52,455 bases of DNA, from positions 1-52,455 of the forward strand of contig CAJTYA010000004.1 in assembly GCA_910583985.1 (NCBI GenBank). Direction: 5' to 3'. Within the stretch, counting starts at the first letter, position 1; every line of letters begins with the position of its first letter. This stretch comes from an uncultured Alistipes sp. (GTDB taxonomy: Bacteria > Bacteroidota > Bacteroidia > Bacteroidales > Rikenellaceae). The notes below the pieces were generated by a model, which worked only from the letters and a program-made list of their open reading frames with translations, ran no database searches and was not told the DNA's origin. The translations under genes were made by a program, and so were the position numbers. Positions 16,819-24,871 of the stretch are shown in pieces.

Positions 16819-17829
16819 TCAGTCCCGGAAACAGAGTTCGCAGGGCAACACCAGCGATTCGCCCTGCGAAGAGGTCTCTCCGCCGGAGCGGATGCGGGCG
16901 AGCAACAGCCGCACGGCCTGCCGCCCGATCTCGGCGATGGGCATCCGTGCCACGCTCATGCCGGGCGCCAGCACCCGCATGGCCGGCATTTCGTGGATGC
17001 AGCACAGCCCGTACCCGGCATTGATGTCGATCCCCTTTTCGTAACAATATCGAAAAGCCTCCAAGGCCAGAATATGCGTCGTGAAAAAGAATCCGTCCAC
17101 ATCGGGCACACGCTCGAAAAGGCGGTCCAACACAGCGTCGATCCGTTTTTCATACCCGGCGAAAGCCACTTCCGCATAGAGTTCGTCCCCCGCGGCGAGA
17201 CCGGCTTCGCTCAGCGCCCGGACATAGCCTTCGCGCCGCATGTCCATCGTGCGCAAGTGGGGATTGGTCGTCACGACGGCGATTTTCCGACACCCCTTCG
17301 CGATGAGGCGCCGCACCAGATCGTAGCTGCTCCGCTCGTTATCAACGATCACGTAGGGCACCGGCAGTTCGGGAAAATAGCGGTCGAACGTCACCAGCGG
17401 GTAGTTCTCGTCGACGAGTCGCTCGACCTCGGCTTTCGATATTTTGGTCGGCGCTAGAATGATCCCGTCCACCCGCTTGGCCCGGAACACGCGGATCATC
17501 CGGTTCTCGCGTTCGATTTCGGATTCCGAGCTGCATATCATCAACGAATAGCCGTGCCGCTCGGCCTCCATCTCCACCTCGCGCGCCACTTGGGAATAGA
17601 ACGAGTCGGAAATCGACGGCAAGATGAGCCCGATGGTGCCCGTGGTGCCCGTATTGAGGCTGCGGGCCAGCAGGTTGGGCTGGTAGTCCAGATCGGCCGC
17701 ATAGCGGAGCACCCGCTGCCGCGTGGCCGGGCTGATCCCTTTTTCTTCGGCCCGCCCCGAAAGCACCCACGAAACCGTCGTTTTCGACAGGTTCAGGGCC
17801 GAGGCGATGTCTTTGAGCGATGCGGACAT
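16819..17829 (-). CDS. LacI-family transcriptional regulator of the glycosidase operon
   Basis: A 336-residue LacI/GalR-type regulator. The N-terminal helix-turn-helix is SLKDIASALNLSKTTVSWVLSG (residues 4-25), followed by the hinge (YQPNLLARSLN) and a periplasmic-binding-protein-like effector domain from GTIGLILPSISDSFY on. It sits at the head of the operon with the GH78, GH2, ROK, GmhA and two GH36 genes in the same orientation. The only strong promoter-like signal of the operon is upstream of it, together with a LacI-type palindrome, so autoregulation of the whole operon is likely. The effector is unknown; a phosphorylated or free sugar released by these enzymes is plausible. The operon lacks a SusC/SusD pair and a hybrid two-component sensor. 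Confidence 0.9.
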   Translation of the reverse strand: MSASLKDIASALNLSKTTVSWVLSGRAEEKGISPATRQRVLRYAADLDYQPNLLARSLNTGTTGTIGLILPSISDSFYSQVAREVEMEAERHGYSLMICSSESEIERENRMIRVFRAKRVDGIILAPTKISKAEVERLVDENYPLVTFDRYFPELPVPYVIVDNERSSYDLVRRLIAKGCRKIAVVTTNPHLRTMDMRREGYVRALSEAGLAAGDELYAEVAFAGYEKRIDAVLDRLFERVPDVDGFFFTTHILALEAFRYCYEKGIDINAGYGLCCIHEMPAMRVLAPGMSVARMPIAEIGRQAVRLLLARIRSGGETSSQGESLVLPCELCFRD

Positions 17830-17869
17830 GGGGGTTTCTTTCGTTCGGGTCTTCTCCGGAGAGAATCAC

Positions 17870-17881
17870 TTAATCGGTTAA
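17870..17881 (-). promoter_or_regulatory. Candidate LacI-family operator
   Basis: TTAATCGGTTAA is a near-perfect palindrome with the central CG and the AAnCGnTT core typical of LacI/GalR operators. It lies 41 bases upstream of the regulator start and just downstream of the predicted transcription start, where binding would block initiation or elongation. Confidence 0.5.
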
Positions 17882-17890
17882 ATTCGCAAG

Positions 17891-17922
17891 TAAAAATAGA
17901 CATTTTCACGAAAAGACGCAAA
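17891..17922 (-). promoter_or_regulatory. Predicted promoter of the LacI-led glycosidase operon
   Basis: On the minus strand TTTG (17922-17919) is separated by 20 nt from TATTTTTA (17898-17891), close to the Bacteroidota consensus TTTG, 19-21 nt, TAnnTTTG. Only the final G of the -7 box is replaced. Confidence 0.5.
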
Positions 17923-18019
17923 AAACCGCGAAAAATCCGAACGACGCTCCGCCCGCCGACACGAATCGTCCGCCCTCCGGCGACCGGACACGGCACGCCG
18001 CGGAAAGACGCTGCGACAT

Positions 18020-18058
18020 AAAAAAGCGAAGGCGGACCGGGTCATCCGGTCCGCCTTC
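18020..18058 (-). terminator. Rho-independent terminator after the LEA-like gene
   Basis: A perfect 13-bp stem (GAAGGCGGACCGG with its complement, loop 5) is followed on the minus strand by GC and then a T-run. It ends the small two-gene unit at 18092-18560. Confidence 0.85.
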
Positions 18059-18091
18059 CTAAAAATTAAGAGACGATCTTGCGAAGAGCCG

Positions 18092-18274
18092 CTATTTGAT
18101 GTGCTCCTTGACGGTGTCTTTGACATGCTGCGCTTTTTCCTTCACCGTATCGGCTACGCGGGTAGCGCCTTCTTTGATGTTGTCTTTCAGGTGTTCGGCC
18201 TGTTTTTTCACATCCTTCATCGTGTCGTGCGTCTGCGTCTTGCCGCAACCGCAACCTTTCTTGTTGTCGTTCAT
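18092..18274 (-). CDS. LEA-like amphipathic small protein
   Basis: A 60-residue highly charged protein. After an N-terminal cysteine cluster KKGCGCGK (5-12) it carries 11-residue repeats: 26-36 (AEHLKDNIKEG), 37-47 (ATRVADTVKEK) and 48-58 (AQHVKDTVKEH), with a weaker one before them. This periodicity of alternating Ala/Val and Lys/Glu is that of group-3 LEA and YtxH/CsbD-like stress proteins, which form amphipathic helices on drying or at membranes. It is 31 bases downstream of a GlsB/YeaQ-type membrane protein gene and followed by a strong terminator, so the two form a unit. The cysteine cluster at the N-terminus is unusual for LEA-like proteins and could bind metal. No precise function can be assigned. 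Confidence 0.75.
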   Translation of the reverse strand: MNDNKKGCGCGKTQTHDTMKDVKKQAEHLKDNIKEGATRVADTVKEKAQHVKDTVKEHIK

Positions 18275-18305
18275 AACTCCAATGTTTTAAATGTTTGCTA
18301 TTTTT

Positions 18306-18560
18306 CTATCTTTCGGGTTTTCGGCGAGTGAACAGAGAGACGATCAGCAACAGCACCACCGCACCGACTATCGAAGCGATTATACTGCCGAACGTACCCA
18401 CGGTAACCAGACCCATCAGTCCGAAAAGCCAGCCGCCGATCAAGCTGCCGATGATCCCTATGACCAGATTCACGATCAAACCCGAACCGTTTCCTTTCAC
18501 GATCAGGCTGGCCACATACCCGGCGACCAGACCGATCAACAAATACCACAAAAAATACAT
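18306..18560 (-). CDS. GlsB/YeaQ/YmgE-family stress membrane protein
   Basis: An 84-residue, very hydrophobic protein with three predicted membrane segments (about 3-20, 27-48 and 53-77) and the glycine patterns of the GlsB/YeaQ/YmgE (transglycosylase-associated) family: WYLLIGLVAGYVAS, GIIGSLIGGWLFG, and a basic C-terminus RRKPER. Family members are general-stress inner-membrane proteins of unknown mechanism. It is first in a two-gene unit with the LEA-like gene. The name transglycosylase-associated is historical and does not imply enzymatic activity. Confidence 0.85.
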   Translation of the reverse strand: MYFLWYLLIGLVAGYVASLIVKGNGSGLIVNLVIGIIGSLIGGWLFGLMGLVTVGTFGSIIASIVGAVVLLLIVSLFTRRKPER

Positions 18561-18800
18561 ATCTTTCCGTTTTTAGTGTTGACTTTCTGCGGGAGGAAAC
18601 CTTCAAACGCTGTGCCACAATCGGACAGCCGAGGCCGTCCGGACGGCACGCAGAGAGCCTTCGAAAGGATATGCGACAAGGCAGGCGGACCATTTTCAGC
18701 GCGTTCGGCATCCCGCGCGTACGATCCCCCGCATACGCATTTTTCCCCGAAAGAGCGACGCTCTTCCCATACCGAAGACCGCACCGGACGCACGGATACG
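18561..18800. other. Spacer without a recognised gene
   Basis: No frame in this stretch shows protein-like features. It must contain the promoter of the GlsB-type gene, but no clear -7/-33 pair was found. The terminator of the cobalamin operon follows at 18801-18845. Confidence 0.5.
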
Positions 18801-18845
18801 AAAAATCCGGCCGGGCAACCGTCTCCCGACGATTCCCCGGCCGGA
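18801..18845 (-). terminator. Rho-independent terminator of the cobalamin operon
   Basis: TCCGGCCGGG and CCCGGCCGGA form a perfect 10-bp stem with a 20-nt loop, followed on the minus strand by TTTTT. It lies about 30 bases after the cobC stop. Confidence 0.8.
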
Positions 18846-18874
18846 CATTTCCCGCACGGTCCGCGACGGTTTCG

Positions 18875-19405
18875 CTACCCGATGCGCAGCGAAACTGTTT
18901 CGCCGAAGGCGACAGGGCGTTCGAACGCCTTCTCCAACGTGCATTCGCCCGCACAGACCCTCAGGCACGAAATCACGCCGCCGTGCGTAAAGAGCAGTGC
19001 CGAGACCGTCCCCCGCTCCGACAGACCGCGGACGCAAGCGGCGACCCTCCGATACTGTTCCAGCAGCGACTCCGCTCCGCCGGCCGGCACGCGTACCCAG
19101 TCGTCGTACCAAGCCTGCACGTCGGGACCGCGGAGCTCGTCCCAGCGCCTCATTTCCCACGTCCCGAAATCGAGCTCCGAGAGACGGGCCTCGCGCACGG
19201 CACCCGCAAAGCCGCAAAACGCCGCCAGACGGACGCAGCGACTCGAAGGACTGGTAAGGACGGCATCGAAACTCCGCCCGGCCAAACGCGAAGACACCCG
19301 CCGGGCCTCCGCCTCGAACGTGGCGCACAGCGGCACGTCGGTCCTCCCGTAACAAACCCCTGCGGGCACGTCAACCGAAGTATGCCGCACGCAGATCAAT
19401 TCCAT
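18875..19405 (-). CDS. cobC: Alpha-ribazole phosphatase (histidine phosphatase family)
   Basis: A 176-residue histidine-phosphatase-family protein. The phospho-accepting His is in CVRHTSVD (RHT instead of the classic RHG, as in many CobC proteins), and the second histidine is in FTHGGVIS. SSRC and ELDFGTWE are further family motifs. Predicted reaction: removal of phosphate from alpha-ribazole 5'-phosphate or adenosylcobalamin 5'-phosphate in nucleotide-loop assembly. It overlaps the end of cobS by 35 bases and is last in the cobalamin operon, just before a terminator. The context makes cobC much more likely than a generic phosphoglycerate mutase-like enzyme. Confidence 0.85.
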   Translation of the reverse strand: MELICVRHTSVDVPAGVCYGRTDVPLCATFEAEARRVSSRLAGRSFDAVLTSPSSRCVRLAAFCGFAGAVREARLSELDFGTWEMRRWDELRGPDVQAWYDDWVRVPAGGAESLLEQYRRVAACVRGLSERGTVSALLFTHGGVISCLRVCAGECTLEKAFERPVAFGETVSLRIG

Positions 19406-20153
19406 AGATTCCGCACAAAGCGAGCAAAGAGAGATAAAAAGAGAGTTCGGTGAGCAGGAACATCGCCCCGCAGCAGTCGCCGGTATAGCCCCCGATGCGT
19501 TTTTTCATCCACGCGCACAGGCAGGCCCAAACTAAAAACGGCCCTAACCCGGCGATCCAGAACACCGGCCGGAGCAGCAGCAACGACGGCAGCAGTCCGA
19601 AAACGAAGGCGCAGAGCAGTTCGCCGGGACGCATCGGTTCGTAGACCGTCCGGGCCTTGCTCTGCTCCGCCGGCCGCACATAGGGCAGGCGGTTGATCGT
19701 CTGGGCCGACACGAACTTGGCCAACGGATCGCCCGCCACGATCGCTGCGCAGGCCACCGGCACGGGCAGCGACGACAACGTCGAGGCCAGCAGCAGGAAA
19801 TAGACGACGAGGCCGATCGTGCCGTAATTCCCCACATGGGAGTCTTTCATGATGGCGAGCGTCCGTTCGGGCGACCCTCCGCCGCCGAAACCGTCCAGAA
19901 AGTCGGACAGCCCGTCCTCGTGCAGTGCGCCGGTGAGCCACAGCCGCCCGCAGAGGGCCAGCAGCACGGCCACGGGAACGGGAAAGAGCAGCGAGGCGCC
20001 ATAAAGCACGCCCGCCGTCACGGCCGCCGTGAGCCAGCCCGTCAGCGGCCAATAGGGCACGACCCGCTTGTAGCACGAAGCGGGGACTTCGACCGCCCTC
20101 CCCAACGGCAGGCGGGTGAAAAAGATGAAAGCGGCGACAAGGCGTTTTCCCAT
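19371..20153 (-). CDS. cobS: Adenosylcobinamide-GDP ribazoletransferase
   Basis: A 260-residue integral membrane enzyme that joins adenosylcobinamide-GDP to alpha-ribazole to give adenosylcobalamin. It has the family start AAFIFFTRLPLGR, the metal-binding motif HEDGLSDFLDGFGGG and SHVGNYGTIGL, and several hydrophobic membrane segments (for example 124-147 and 190-215). Length is normal for CobS. It starts 1 base after the cobT stop and its end overlaps cobC, so translation is coupled. With CobU, CobT and CobC it completes the nucleotide-loop pathway in the same transcript. Confidence 0.93.
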   Translation of the reverse strand: MGKRLVAAFIFFTRLPLGRAVEVPASCYKRVVPYWPLTGWLTAAVTAGVLYGASLLFPVPVAVLLALCGRLWLTGALHEDGLSDFLDGFGGGGSPERTLAIMKDSHVGNYGTIGLVVYFLLLASTLSSLPVPVACAAIVAGDPLAKFVSAQTINRLPYVRPAEQSKARTVYEPMRPGELLCAFVFGLLPSLLLLRPVFWIAGLGPFLVWACLCAWMKKRIGGYTGDCCGAMFLLTELSFYLSLLALCGIYGIDLRAAYFG

Positions 20154-20154
20154 G

Positions 20155-21195
20155 CTAAAAGTATTTGGTGATGTTCGCCCCCGCGAAGGTAGCCATTTCG
20201 CCGATCATCCGCACGGCCGAGTCGACGATGGGATAGGCGCACACGGCCCCGGTCCCCTCGCCCAGCCGGAGCCCCAAATCGAGCAGCGGACGGGCGCCCA
20301 GAGCGCCGAGTACTAACGCGTGGCCCGACTCGTCGCCCTTGTGGCCGAACACGGCGTAGTGCAGCACGTCGGGATAGAGACGCGAGGCCGCCAGCATGCA
20401 GTTGGTCATGATGAACCCGTCGACCAAAACGATCATGCCCAATTCGGCGGCTTGCCACATCGCCCCCACGGCCATGACCATCTCGTAACCGCCGAACCAG
20501 CGCATCACGTCCTCGACCGATCCGTCGCCCGTATAGCGGTCCATCACCCTCCTCAGCACGTCGTACTTGCGACGGATGCCCGCGGCATCGAGCCCGCTGC
20601 CCGCGCCGACGCATTTTTCGAGCGGGATGCCCGTCAGGCAGTGCATCCACATCGACGAGGAGGCCGTGTTGCCGATACCCATCTCGCCGAAAGCAATGAC
20701 GTTGCACCCCTCGGCATGGCAATCGCGCACGACCGAAGCACCCCGTTCGACGGCCAGCTCCATCTCCTGAGGCGTCATGGCCGGCTCGTGGAGGTAGTTG
20801 CGCGTTCCGCGGCGGATCTTCAGCCCGATCAGCTCCTCGACGCCGGACAAGTCGGCATCGACGCCCGCATCGACGACCCGCAGGCGGAAACCGTGCTGCC
20901 GCGAGAGGAAGCAGATGCCGGCCCCGCCTTCTATAAAGTTGGAAATCATCTGCCGCGTCACCTCCTTAGGCGAGAGGCTCACCCCTTCGTCGGCAATGCC
21001 GTGGTCGCCGGCGAAAACGATGTTGTACGGACAACTCAGCCGCGGCGTGAGCGTCTGCTGGATGCGGCCGATCTGCATGGCCAGCTCTTCGAGCCGGCCG
21101 AGCGATCCTTTCGGTTTGGTCAGCGCGTCGATTTTCTCCCGCAGGGCGGGAACGATCTTTTCGGACGGCGCGACGATCGAAAATTTTTTCATCAT
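20155..21195 (-). CDS. cobT: Nicotinate-nucleotide-dimethylbenzimidazole phosphoribosyltransferase
   Basis: A 346-residue CobT that activates the lower-ligand base to alpha-ribazole phosphate. Family motifs are clear: LTKPKGSLGRLE near the start, FAGDHGIADEGVS, GEMGIGNTASSS and the C-terminal LGEGTGAV with the probable catalytic base Glu313. The ATG at 21195 directly precedes a second Met codon; either could serve. It lies 7 bases after cobU. Which base it uses (dimethylbenzimidazole, adenine or another) cannot be read from the sequence. Confidence 0.95.
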   Translation of the reverse strand: MMKKFSIVAPSEKIVPALREKIDALTKPKGSLGRLEELAMQIGRIQQTLTPRLSCPYNIVFAGDHGIADEGVSLSPKEVTRQMISNFIEGGAGICFLSRQHGFRLRVVDAGVDADLSGVEELIGLKIRRGTRNYLHEPAMTPQEMELAVERGASVVRDCHAEGCNVIAFGEMGIGNTASSSMWMHCLTGIPLEKCVGAGSGLDAAGIRRKYDVLRRVMDRYTGDGSVEDVMRWFGGYEMVMAVGAMWQAAELGMIVLVDGFIMTNCMLAASRLYPDVLHYAVFGHKGDESGHALVLGALGARPLLDLGLRLGEGTGAVCAYPIVDSAVRMIGEMATFAGANITKYF

Positions 21196-21202
21196 CTCTG
21201 AA

Positions 21203-21712
21203 CTATTTGATTCGCAGCGGCAGACCCGACACCATCATGTAAACGGCATCGGCCCGCTGCGCGATGTACTGATTCACCCACCCTTGCAAATCGGTAAAAC
21301 GTCTTTGCAAGGCGTTCTCGGCCACACCGCCGAGCCCGATCTCGTTGGTTACGAAAATAAAGTCGGCTCCGACGGCAGCCAGCAGGTCGAACTCGGCCTT
21401 CACCTCCGCCAGCGCGCGGTCCGTGTCGCCCTCCGAGTCGAAAAAGAAATTGGTGCACCACAGCGTCACGCAATCCACGACGACGGTCCGCCCGCCCAGA
21501 TCGTGAACGCTCGGATGTTTCTCCTCCTCGATGTTCGTCCATTGCGGTCCCCGGTCGGCCCGGTGACGCTCAATGCGGCGACGGTGTTCGTCGTCCCACA
21601 CCCTCGACGTGGCCAAATAGACCGGATTCCCGGAACGCTCCAGCGCTAAACGCTGCGCGAACGAGCTCTTGCCGGAACGCTGCCCGCCCGTTATCAACGT
21701 AATGCTACCCAT
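21203..21712 (-). CDS. cobU: Adenosylcobinamide kinase / adenosylcobinamide-phosphate guanylyltransferase
   Basis: A 169-residue bifunctional CobU. It has the P-loop GGQRSGKSSFAQ (residues 8-19), YLATSRVWDDEHRRRIERHR with the guanylylated histidine region, and VVDCVTLW as Walker B-like strand. It phosphorylates adenosylcobinamide and attaches GMP, the step that also allows salvage of imported cobinamide. The start overlaps the end of the ABC ATPase gene by 8 bases, indicating translational coupling between uptake and assembly genes. Confidence 0.93.
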   Translation of the reverse strand: MGSITLITGGQRSGKSSFAQRLALERSGNPVYLATSRVWDDEHRRRIERHRADRGPQWTNIEEEKHPSVHDLGGRTVVVDCVTLWCTNFFFDSEGDTDRALAEVKAEFDLLAAVGADFIFVTNEIGLGGVAENALQRRFTDLQGWVNQYIAQRADAVYMMVSGLPLRIK

Positions 21713-22727
21713 CGTTTTTTCCGTTCAAGGCGTCGGCCAGTTCGGCGAACGAGGCGCAATGCACCGCAGGCGAACCCTCCCGACGCAGTTCCATATCGCG
21801 GCACGAGCGCACGACGACGCCCGTCCGCGTCTGCTCGCCCCGCTCAGCCGGCTGCCGGCCGCAGCGCAGCAGCAGATTTTCCGTCCAAAAGGCCAGCTCC
21901 TCCCCATCGGCCGTCACGCTCACGGCCTCGGCCGAGGCGCACGGGCGCCGGAACTCGCCGACGCGCCGGTCGAAAACGATTCCGTTCCGGCCGAAGACCC
22001 GGTCCAGCGAACCGTCCGCGACCATGTCCTCCGGCGTCCCGCAGCAGAGCCCCTCCTGCGGCGAGAGCAGCCACAGCCGATCGGCCAAGTGCAGGGCCGA
22101 CCCCACGTCGTGCGTCGACATCAATACGGCGCAGCCCCTGTTCCGCGCCAGATCGTGCAGCAGGTGCATCACCTCGATGCGGCTGGCCACGTCGAGAAAG
22201 GCCGAGGGTTCGTCCAGCAGGATGATCGGACATTGCTGGGCCAACACTTTGGCGATCATAGCCTTCTGCCGTTCGCCGTCGGAAAGCTCCGACACGTAGC
22301 ACTCCGCCTTGGCCTCGATGCCCGCCTCGCGCATCGACGCGTCGACGATCCGCCTGTCGTCGCGGTCCAACCCTCCGAAAAAGCCCGTATAGGGGTACCG
22401 GCCCAAAGCGACCAGCTCGCGCACGCGGAGCCCGCCCGCATGGACCCGGTCGGTCAGCACGACCCCGACCAGACGGGAGAGCCGCCGCTGGCCGCACTCC
22501 GCCATCGGACGGCCGTCTATCGACAGTTCTCCCGCCAGCGGGGGCTGCGACCCGCCGAGCGTTCTGAGCAGCGTGGACTTGCCTGCGCCGTTGGGCCCCA
22601 TCAGGCAGGTCAGCTCGCCGGAACGGAGCTCGAAGGAGAGGTTCTCGTGCACCCGCCGCCCGCCGCCCCTGCCGGTGCGGTACCCTACAGCGAGACCCTC
22701 GCCCGAAACGACACGACGCTGTTCCAT
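21705..22727 (-). CDS. btuD: Corrinoid ABC transporter ATPase (BtuD-like) with C-terminal extension
   Basis: A 340-residue ABC ATPase of the FecE/BtuD type. Walker A is GPNGAGKST (44-52), the signature is LSDGE (148-152; Gly-Gly-Gln of the consensus replaced), Walker B is IILLDEPS with Asp172-Glu173, and the H-loop is STHD. The ATG at 22727 shares its A with the TGA of the permease gene (TGATG); the frame stays open far upstream but that part is out of frame with the permease and not real. After the usual domain there is an extra region of about 80 residues (FRRPCASAEAV to the end), absent in short BtuD proteins. It drives import of corrinoid with BtuC and BtuF. Confidence 0.88.
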   Translation of the reverse strand: MEQRRVVSGEGLAVGYRTGRGGGRRVHENLSFELRSGELTCLMGPNGAGKSTLLRTLGGSQPPLAGELSIDGRPMAECGQRRLSRLVGVVLTDRVHAGGLRVRELVALGRYPYTGFFGGLDRDDRRIVDASMREAGIEAKAECYVSELSDGERQKAMIAKVLAQQCPIILLDEPSAFLDVASRIEVMHLLHDLARNRGCAVLMSTHDVGSALHLADRLWLLSPQEGLCCGTPEDMVADGSLDRVFGRNGIVFDRRVGEFRRPCASAEAVSVTADGEELAFWTENLLLRCGRQPAERGEQTRTGVVVRSCRDMELRREGSPAVHCASFAELADALNGKNDG

Positions 22728-23749
22728 CAATTGAAATATTGTATTTTTCTCTGGTTCACGATCACGTAGATGATGACGGGCGCCCCCAACATGGGCGTGA
22801 TGGCATTGAGCGGAATCATGCCCGTGGAACCGGGCAGCACGCTGATGAGGTTGCACAGCAGCGCCGCCGCCGAACCGGTCAGCAGCGTGACGGGCAGCAG
22901 CGTCGTATGGCGGGCCGAACCGGTCAGCAGTCGGGAGAGATGCGGCACGGCCAGTCCTAAAAACGTGATCGGTCCGCAAAAGGCCGTGACGGTCGCCGTC
23001 AGAATACCCGTCGAGCCCAGCAGCAGCAGACGCACCCGCCGGACCCGGACGCCCAGATTGCCGGCATAGCGTTCGCCGAGCAGCAGCGCGTCGAGCGGCT
23101 TGACCGACAGCGCAGCGATGAGGAGTCCCGCTCCCAGCGCCGCACAGAAAAACGGCATCTGCCGGAGCGATACGCCCGAAAAATCGCCCATACCCCACAG
23201 CGTGTACGAATGGACGCCCTCGGCCGTAGCGAAAAAATTGAGCAGCGAAATGACCGACGAAGCGGCATACCCCACCATAAGCCCGATGATGAGCAGCATG
23301 ACGTTGCTGCGGACGAGCGTCGAGAAGAAAATGACGATCCCCAGCACGACGGCCGCACCGGCGAAAGCCCCGGCCACCACGGCCAGATACCCGCCGAAGA
23401 AGAGTCCTCCCGTACCACCCAGCGACAGCATGACCAGCGCCACGCCCAGCGAGGCGCCCGCCTCGACGCCCAAAATGGAGGGGCCGGCCAGCGGATTGGC
23501 GAAGACCGTCTGCAACATCAGTCCCGCGGCGGCCAGCGAGGCTCCCACCAGCAGGGCCGTGAGGGCCTGCGGCAGACGCGATTCGAGCACGATGAACGAC
23601 CACGAGGGACGATCCTCTCCGCCTCCGCAGAGAATGTCGAACACACTGGCCGCAGGAATGTCCACCGACCCCCAGAACAGGTTGGCCGCGAAGAGCAGCA
23701 CTACGGCGCAGGCCGCTGCCGGTATGTATCGGGCAGGAGAAACGCTCAT
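22727..23749 (-). CDS. btuC: Corrinoid ABC transporter permease (FecCD/BtuC-like)
   Basis: A 340-residue permease of the FecCD family with about ten membrane segments. Family motifs include FDILCG near the start, LPQALTALLVGASLAAAGLMLQ, FANPLAGPSILGVEAGASLG and GPITFLGLAVPHLSR, the region that contacts the ATPase. Start and stop overlap the binding-protein gene (ATGA at 23746-23749) and the ATPase gene, giving a tightly coupled btuF-C-D block. The riboswitch operon makes vitamin B12 or cobinamide the substrate rather than iron-siderophore; that assignment is from context. Confidence 0.88.
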   Translation of the reverse strand: MSVSPARYIPAAACAVVLLFAANLFWGSVDIPAASVFDILCGGGEDRPSWSFIVLESRLPQALTALLVGASLAAAGLMLQTVFANPLAGPSILGVEAGASLGVALVMLSLGGTGGLFFGGYLAVVAGAFAGAAVVLGIVIFFSTLVRSNVMLLIIGLMVGYAASSVISLLNFFATAEGVHSYTLWGMGDFSGVSLRQMPFFCAALGAGLLIAALSVKPLDALLLGERYAGNLGVRVRRVRLLLLGSTGILTATVTAFCGPITFLGLAVPHLSRLLTGSARHTTLLPVTLLTGSAAALLCNLISVLPGSTGMIPLNAITPMLGAPVIIYVIVNQRKIQYFN

Positions 23750-24867
23750 CGGTCCATTTCGTTATAATAGCGCAGCCGGCTCTCCGGAAGCAGCTTAGGG
23801 TGGAAAATCCGGATCAGATCGCCCAGCACCCGGTCGGGATGCAGCGGCAGCTCTTCGTAATAGGGGACTTCGGCCGTGTTGCAGACAAAGATACGACGAT
23901 TTTCGAAAGCGGAAAAACGGCTGTACGCCTCGTTCTCGCCGCGCAGATCGTCGTAGGTCATCCTCTGCGGCCCGTTGTACTTGATGAGCCAGAACCGGGC
24001 CGACCGGGCCCGGTCGAAAACCGCTTCGAACGACAGCGGGACCGATCCCCTGTCGGGAGTCTCGCTCCAGATGGGGTCGGCACCCGCGTCGCGCAGCAGG
24101 CAGGCCATGTAGCTCCGGCCGCCGGGCACGTACCAGCTCGCGCCGTATTTGCGCTCGGTGAGCACCTGCGGACGGTCGCTCGCCCCGGCCGCCAGCCGCC
24201 GGAGCGAGTCGTAGGCCGCGACGGTCGCCCCGAACAGCGAATCGGCCGTCGGCATCCGGTCGAAAAACAGCGCCATGAAACGCACCCACTCGGCCCGGCC
24301 GAGCGGCGAATTTTCCATGTAGTCGACGCATTCGACGATCGGAATGCCGGTCTTCTCGACCCGTCCGTAGCCGGTGTTTTCGAGCGGCGAGGCGATGACG
24401 GCCTCCGGAGCGATCTCGATCATGCGTTCCACATCGGGCGAAGAGGCCTCGCCCAGATCGGCAATCGTACCCCGCGACACGCCCTCGCGCACGAACGGCA
24501 GGTCGATGAACCGCGATTCGCACACACCGACGATCCGGTCGCCGAGCCCCAACTCGTCCAGCATGCCGCTATGCGCCGACGAATAGACGACCACGCGCCG
24601 GAGCGGCGTGCGGACGAGCGTCCCTTCGGGCAACGCGTCGGGCAGCGGAACCGAACGGTCCACCAGTACATAGCGGTGCAACGTCCGCGTCGTGTCCCAA
24701 GGGTCGTGCACCTCGGCCACTGTATATCCTTCGCCGCGGGTGATTTCGAAACAGGTGGCATGTTCGGCCCGCAGGCTGTCGACGCATTCCGATGCGGACT
24801 TTTCGCGCACCCCGCGGCAGGAGAGCAGCAGCGCGAACGACGCAAGGAGAAAAAATTTCGCTTTCAT
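23746..24867 (-). CDS. btuF: Corrinoid-binding lipoprotein (BtuF-like)
   Basis: A 373-residue periplasmic-binding protein (class III, single-helix linker). The start is set at the ATG at 24867: it gives the signal sequence MKAKFFLLASFALLLSC with a lipobox, whereas the longer frame adds 32 unrelated residues. Typical motifs are VVVYSSAHSGMLDELGLGDRIVGV and VERMIEIAPEAVIASP. It is longer than E. coli BtuF and resembles the Bacteroidota versions annotated as ABC transporter substrate-binding proteins. It delivers corrinoid to BtuCD. It lies 4 bases after cbiB. Confidence 0.87.
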   Translation of the reverse strand: MKAKFFLLASFALLLSCRGVREKSASECVDSLRAEHATCFEITRGEGYTVAEVHDPWDTTRTLHRYVLVDRSVPLPDALPEGTLVRTPLRRVVVYSSAHSGMLDELGLGDRIVGVCESRFIDLPFVREGVSRGTIADLGEASSPDVERMIEIAPEAVIASPLENTGYGRVEKTGIPIVECVDYMENSPLGRAEWVRFMALFFDRMPTADSLFGATVAAYDSLRRLAAGASDRPQVLTERKYGASWYVPGGRSYMACLLRDAGADPIWSETPDRGSVPLSFEAVFDRARSARFWLIKYNGPQRMTYDDLRGENEAYSRFSAFENRRIFVCNTAEVPYYEELPLHPDRVLGDLIRIFHPKLLPESRLRYYNEMDR

Positions 24868-24871
24868 ATCT

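Noticed and set aside
22728..23603. Upstream extension of the BtuD-like frame
   Set aside because: This part lies within the permease gene in another frame and has no ABC motif; the coupled ATG at 22727 is the natural start.
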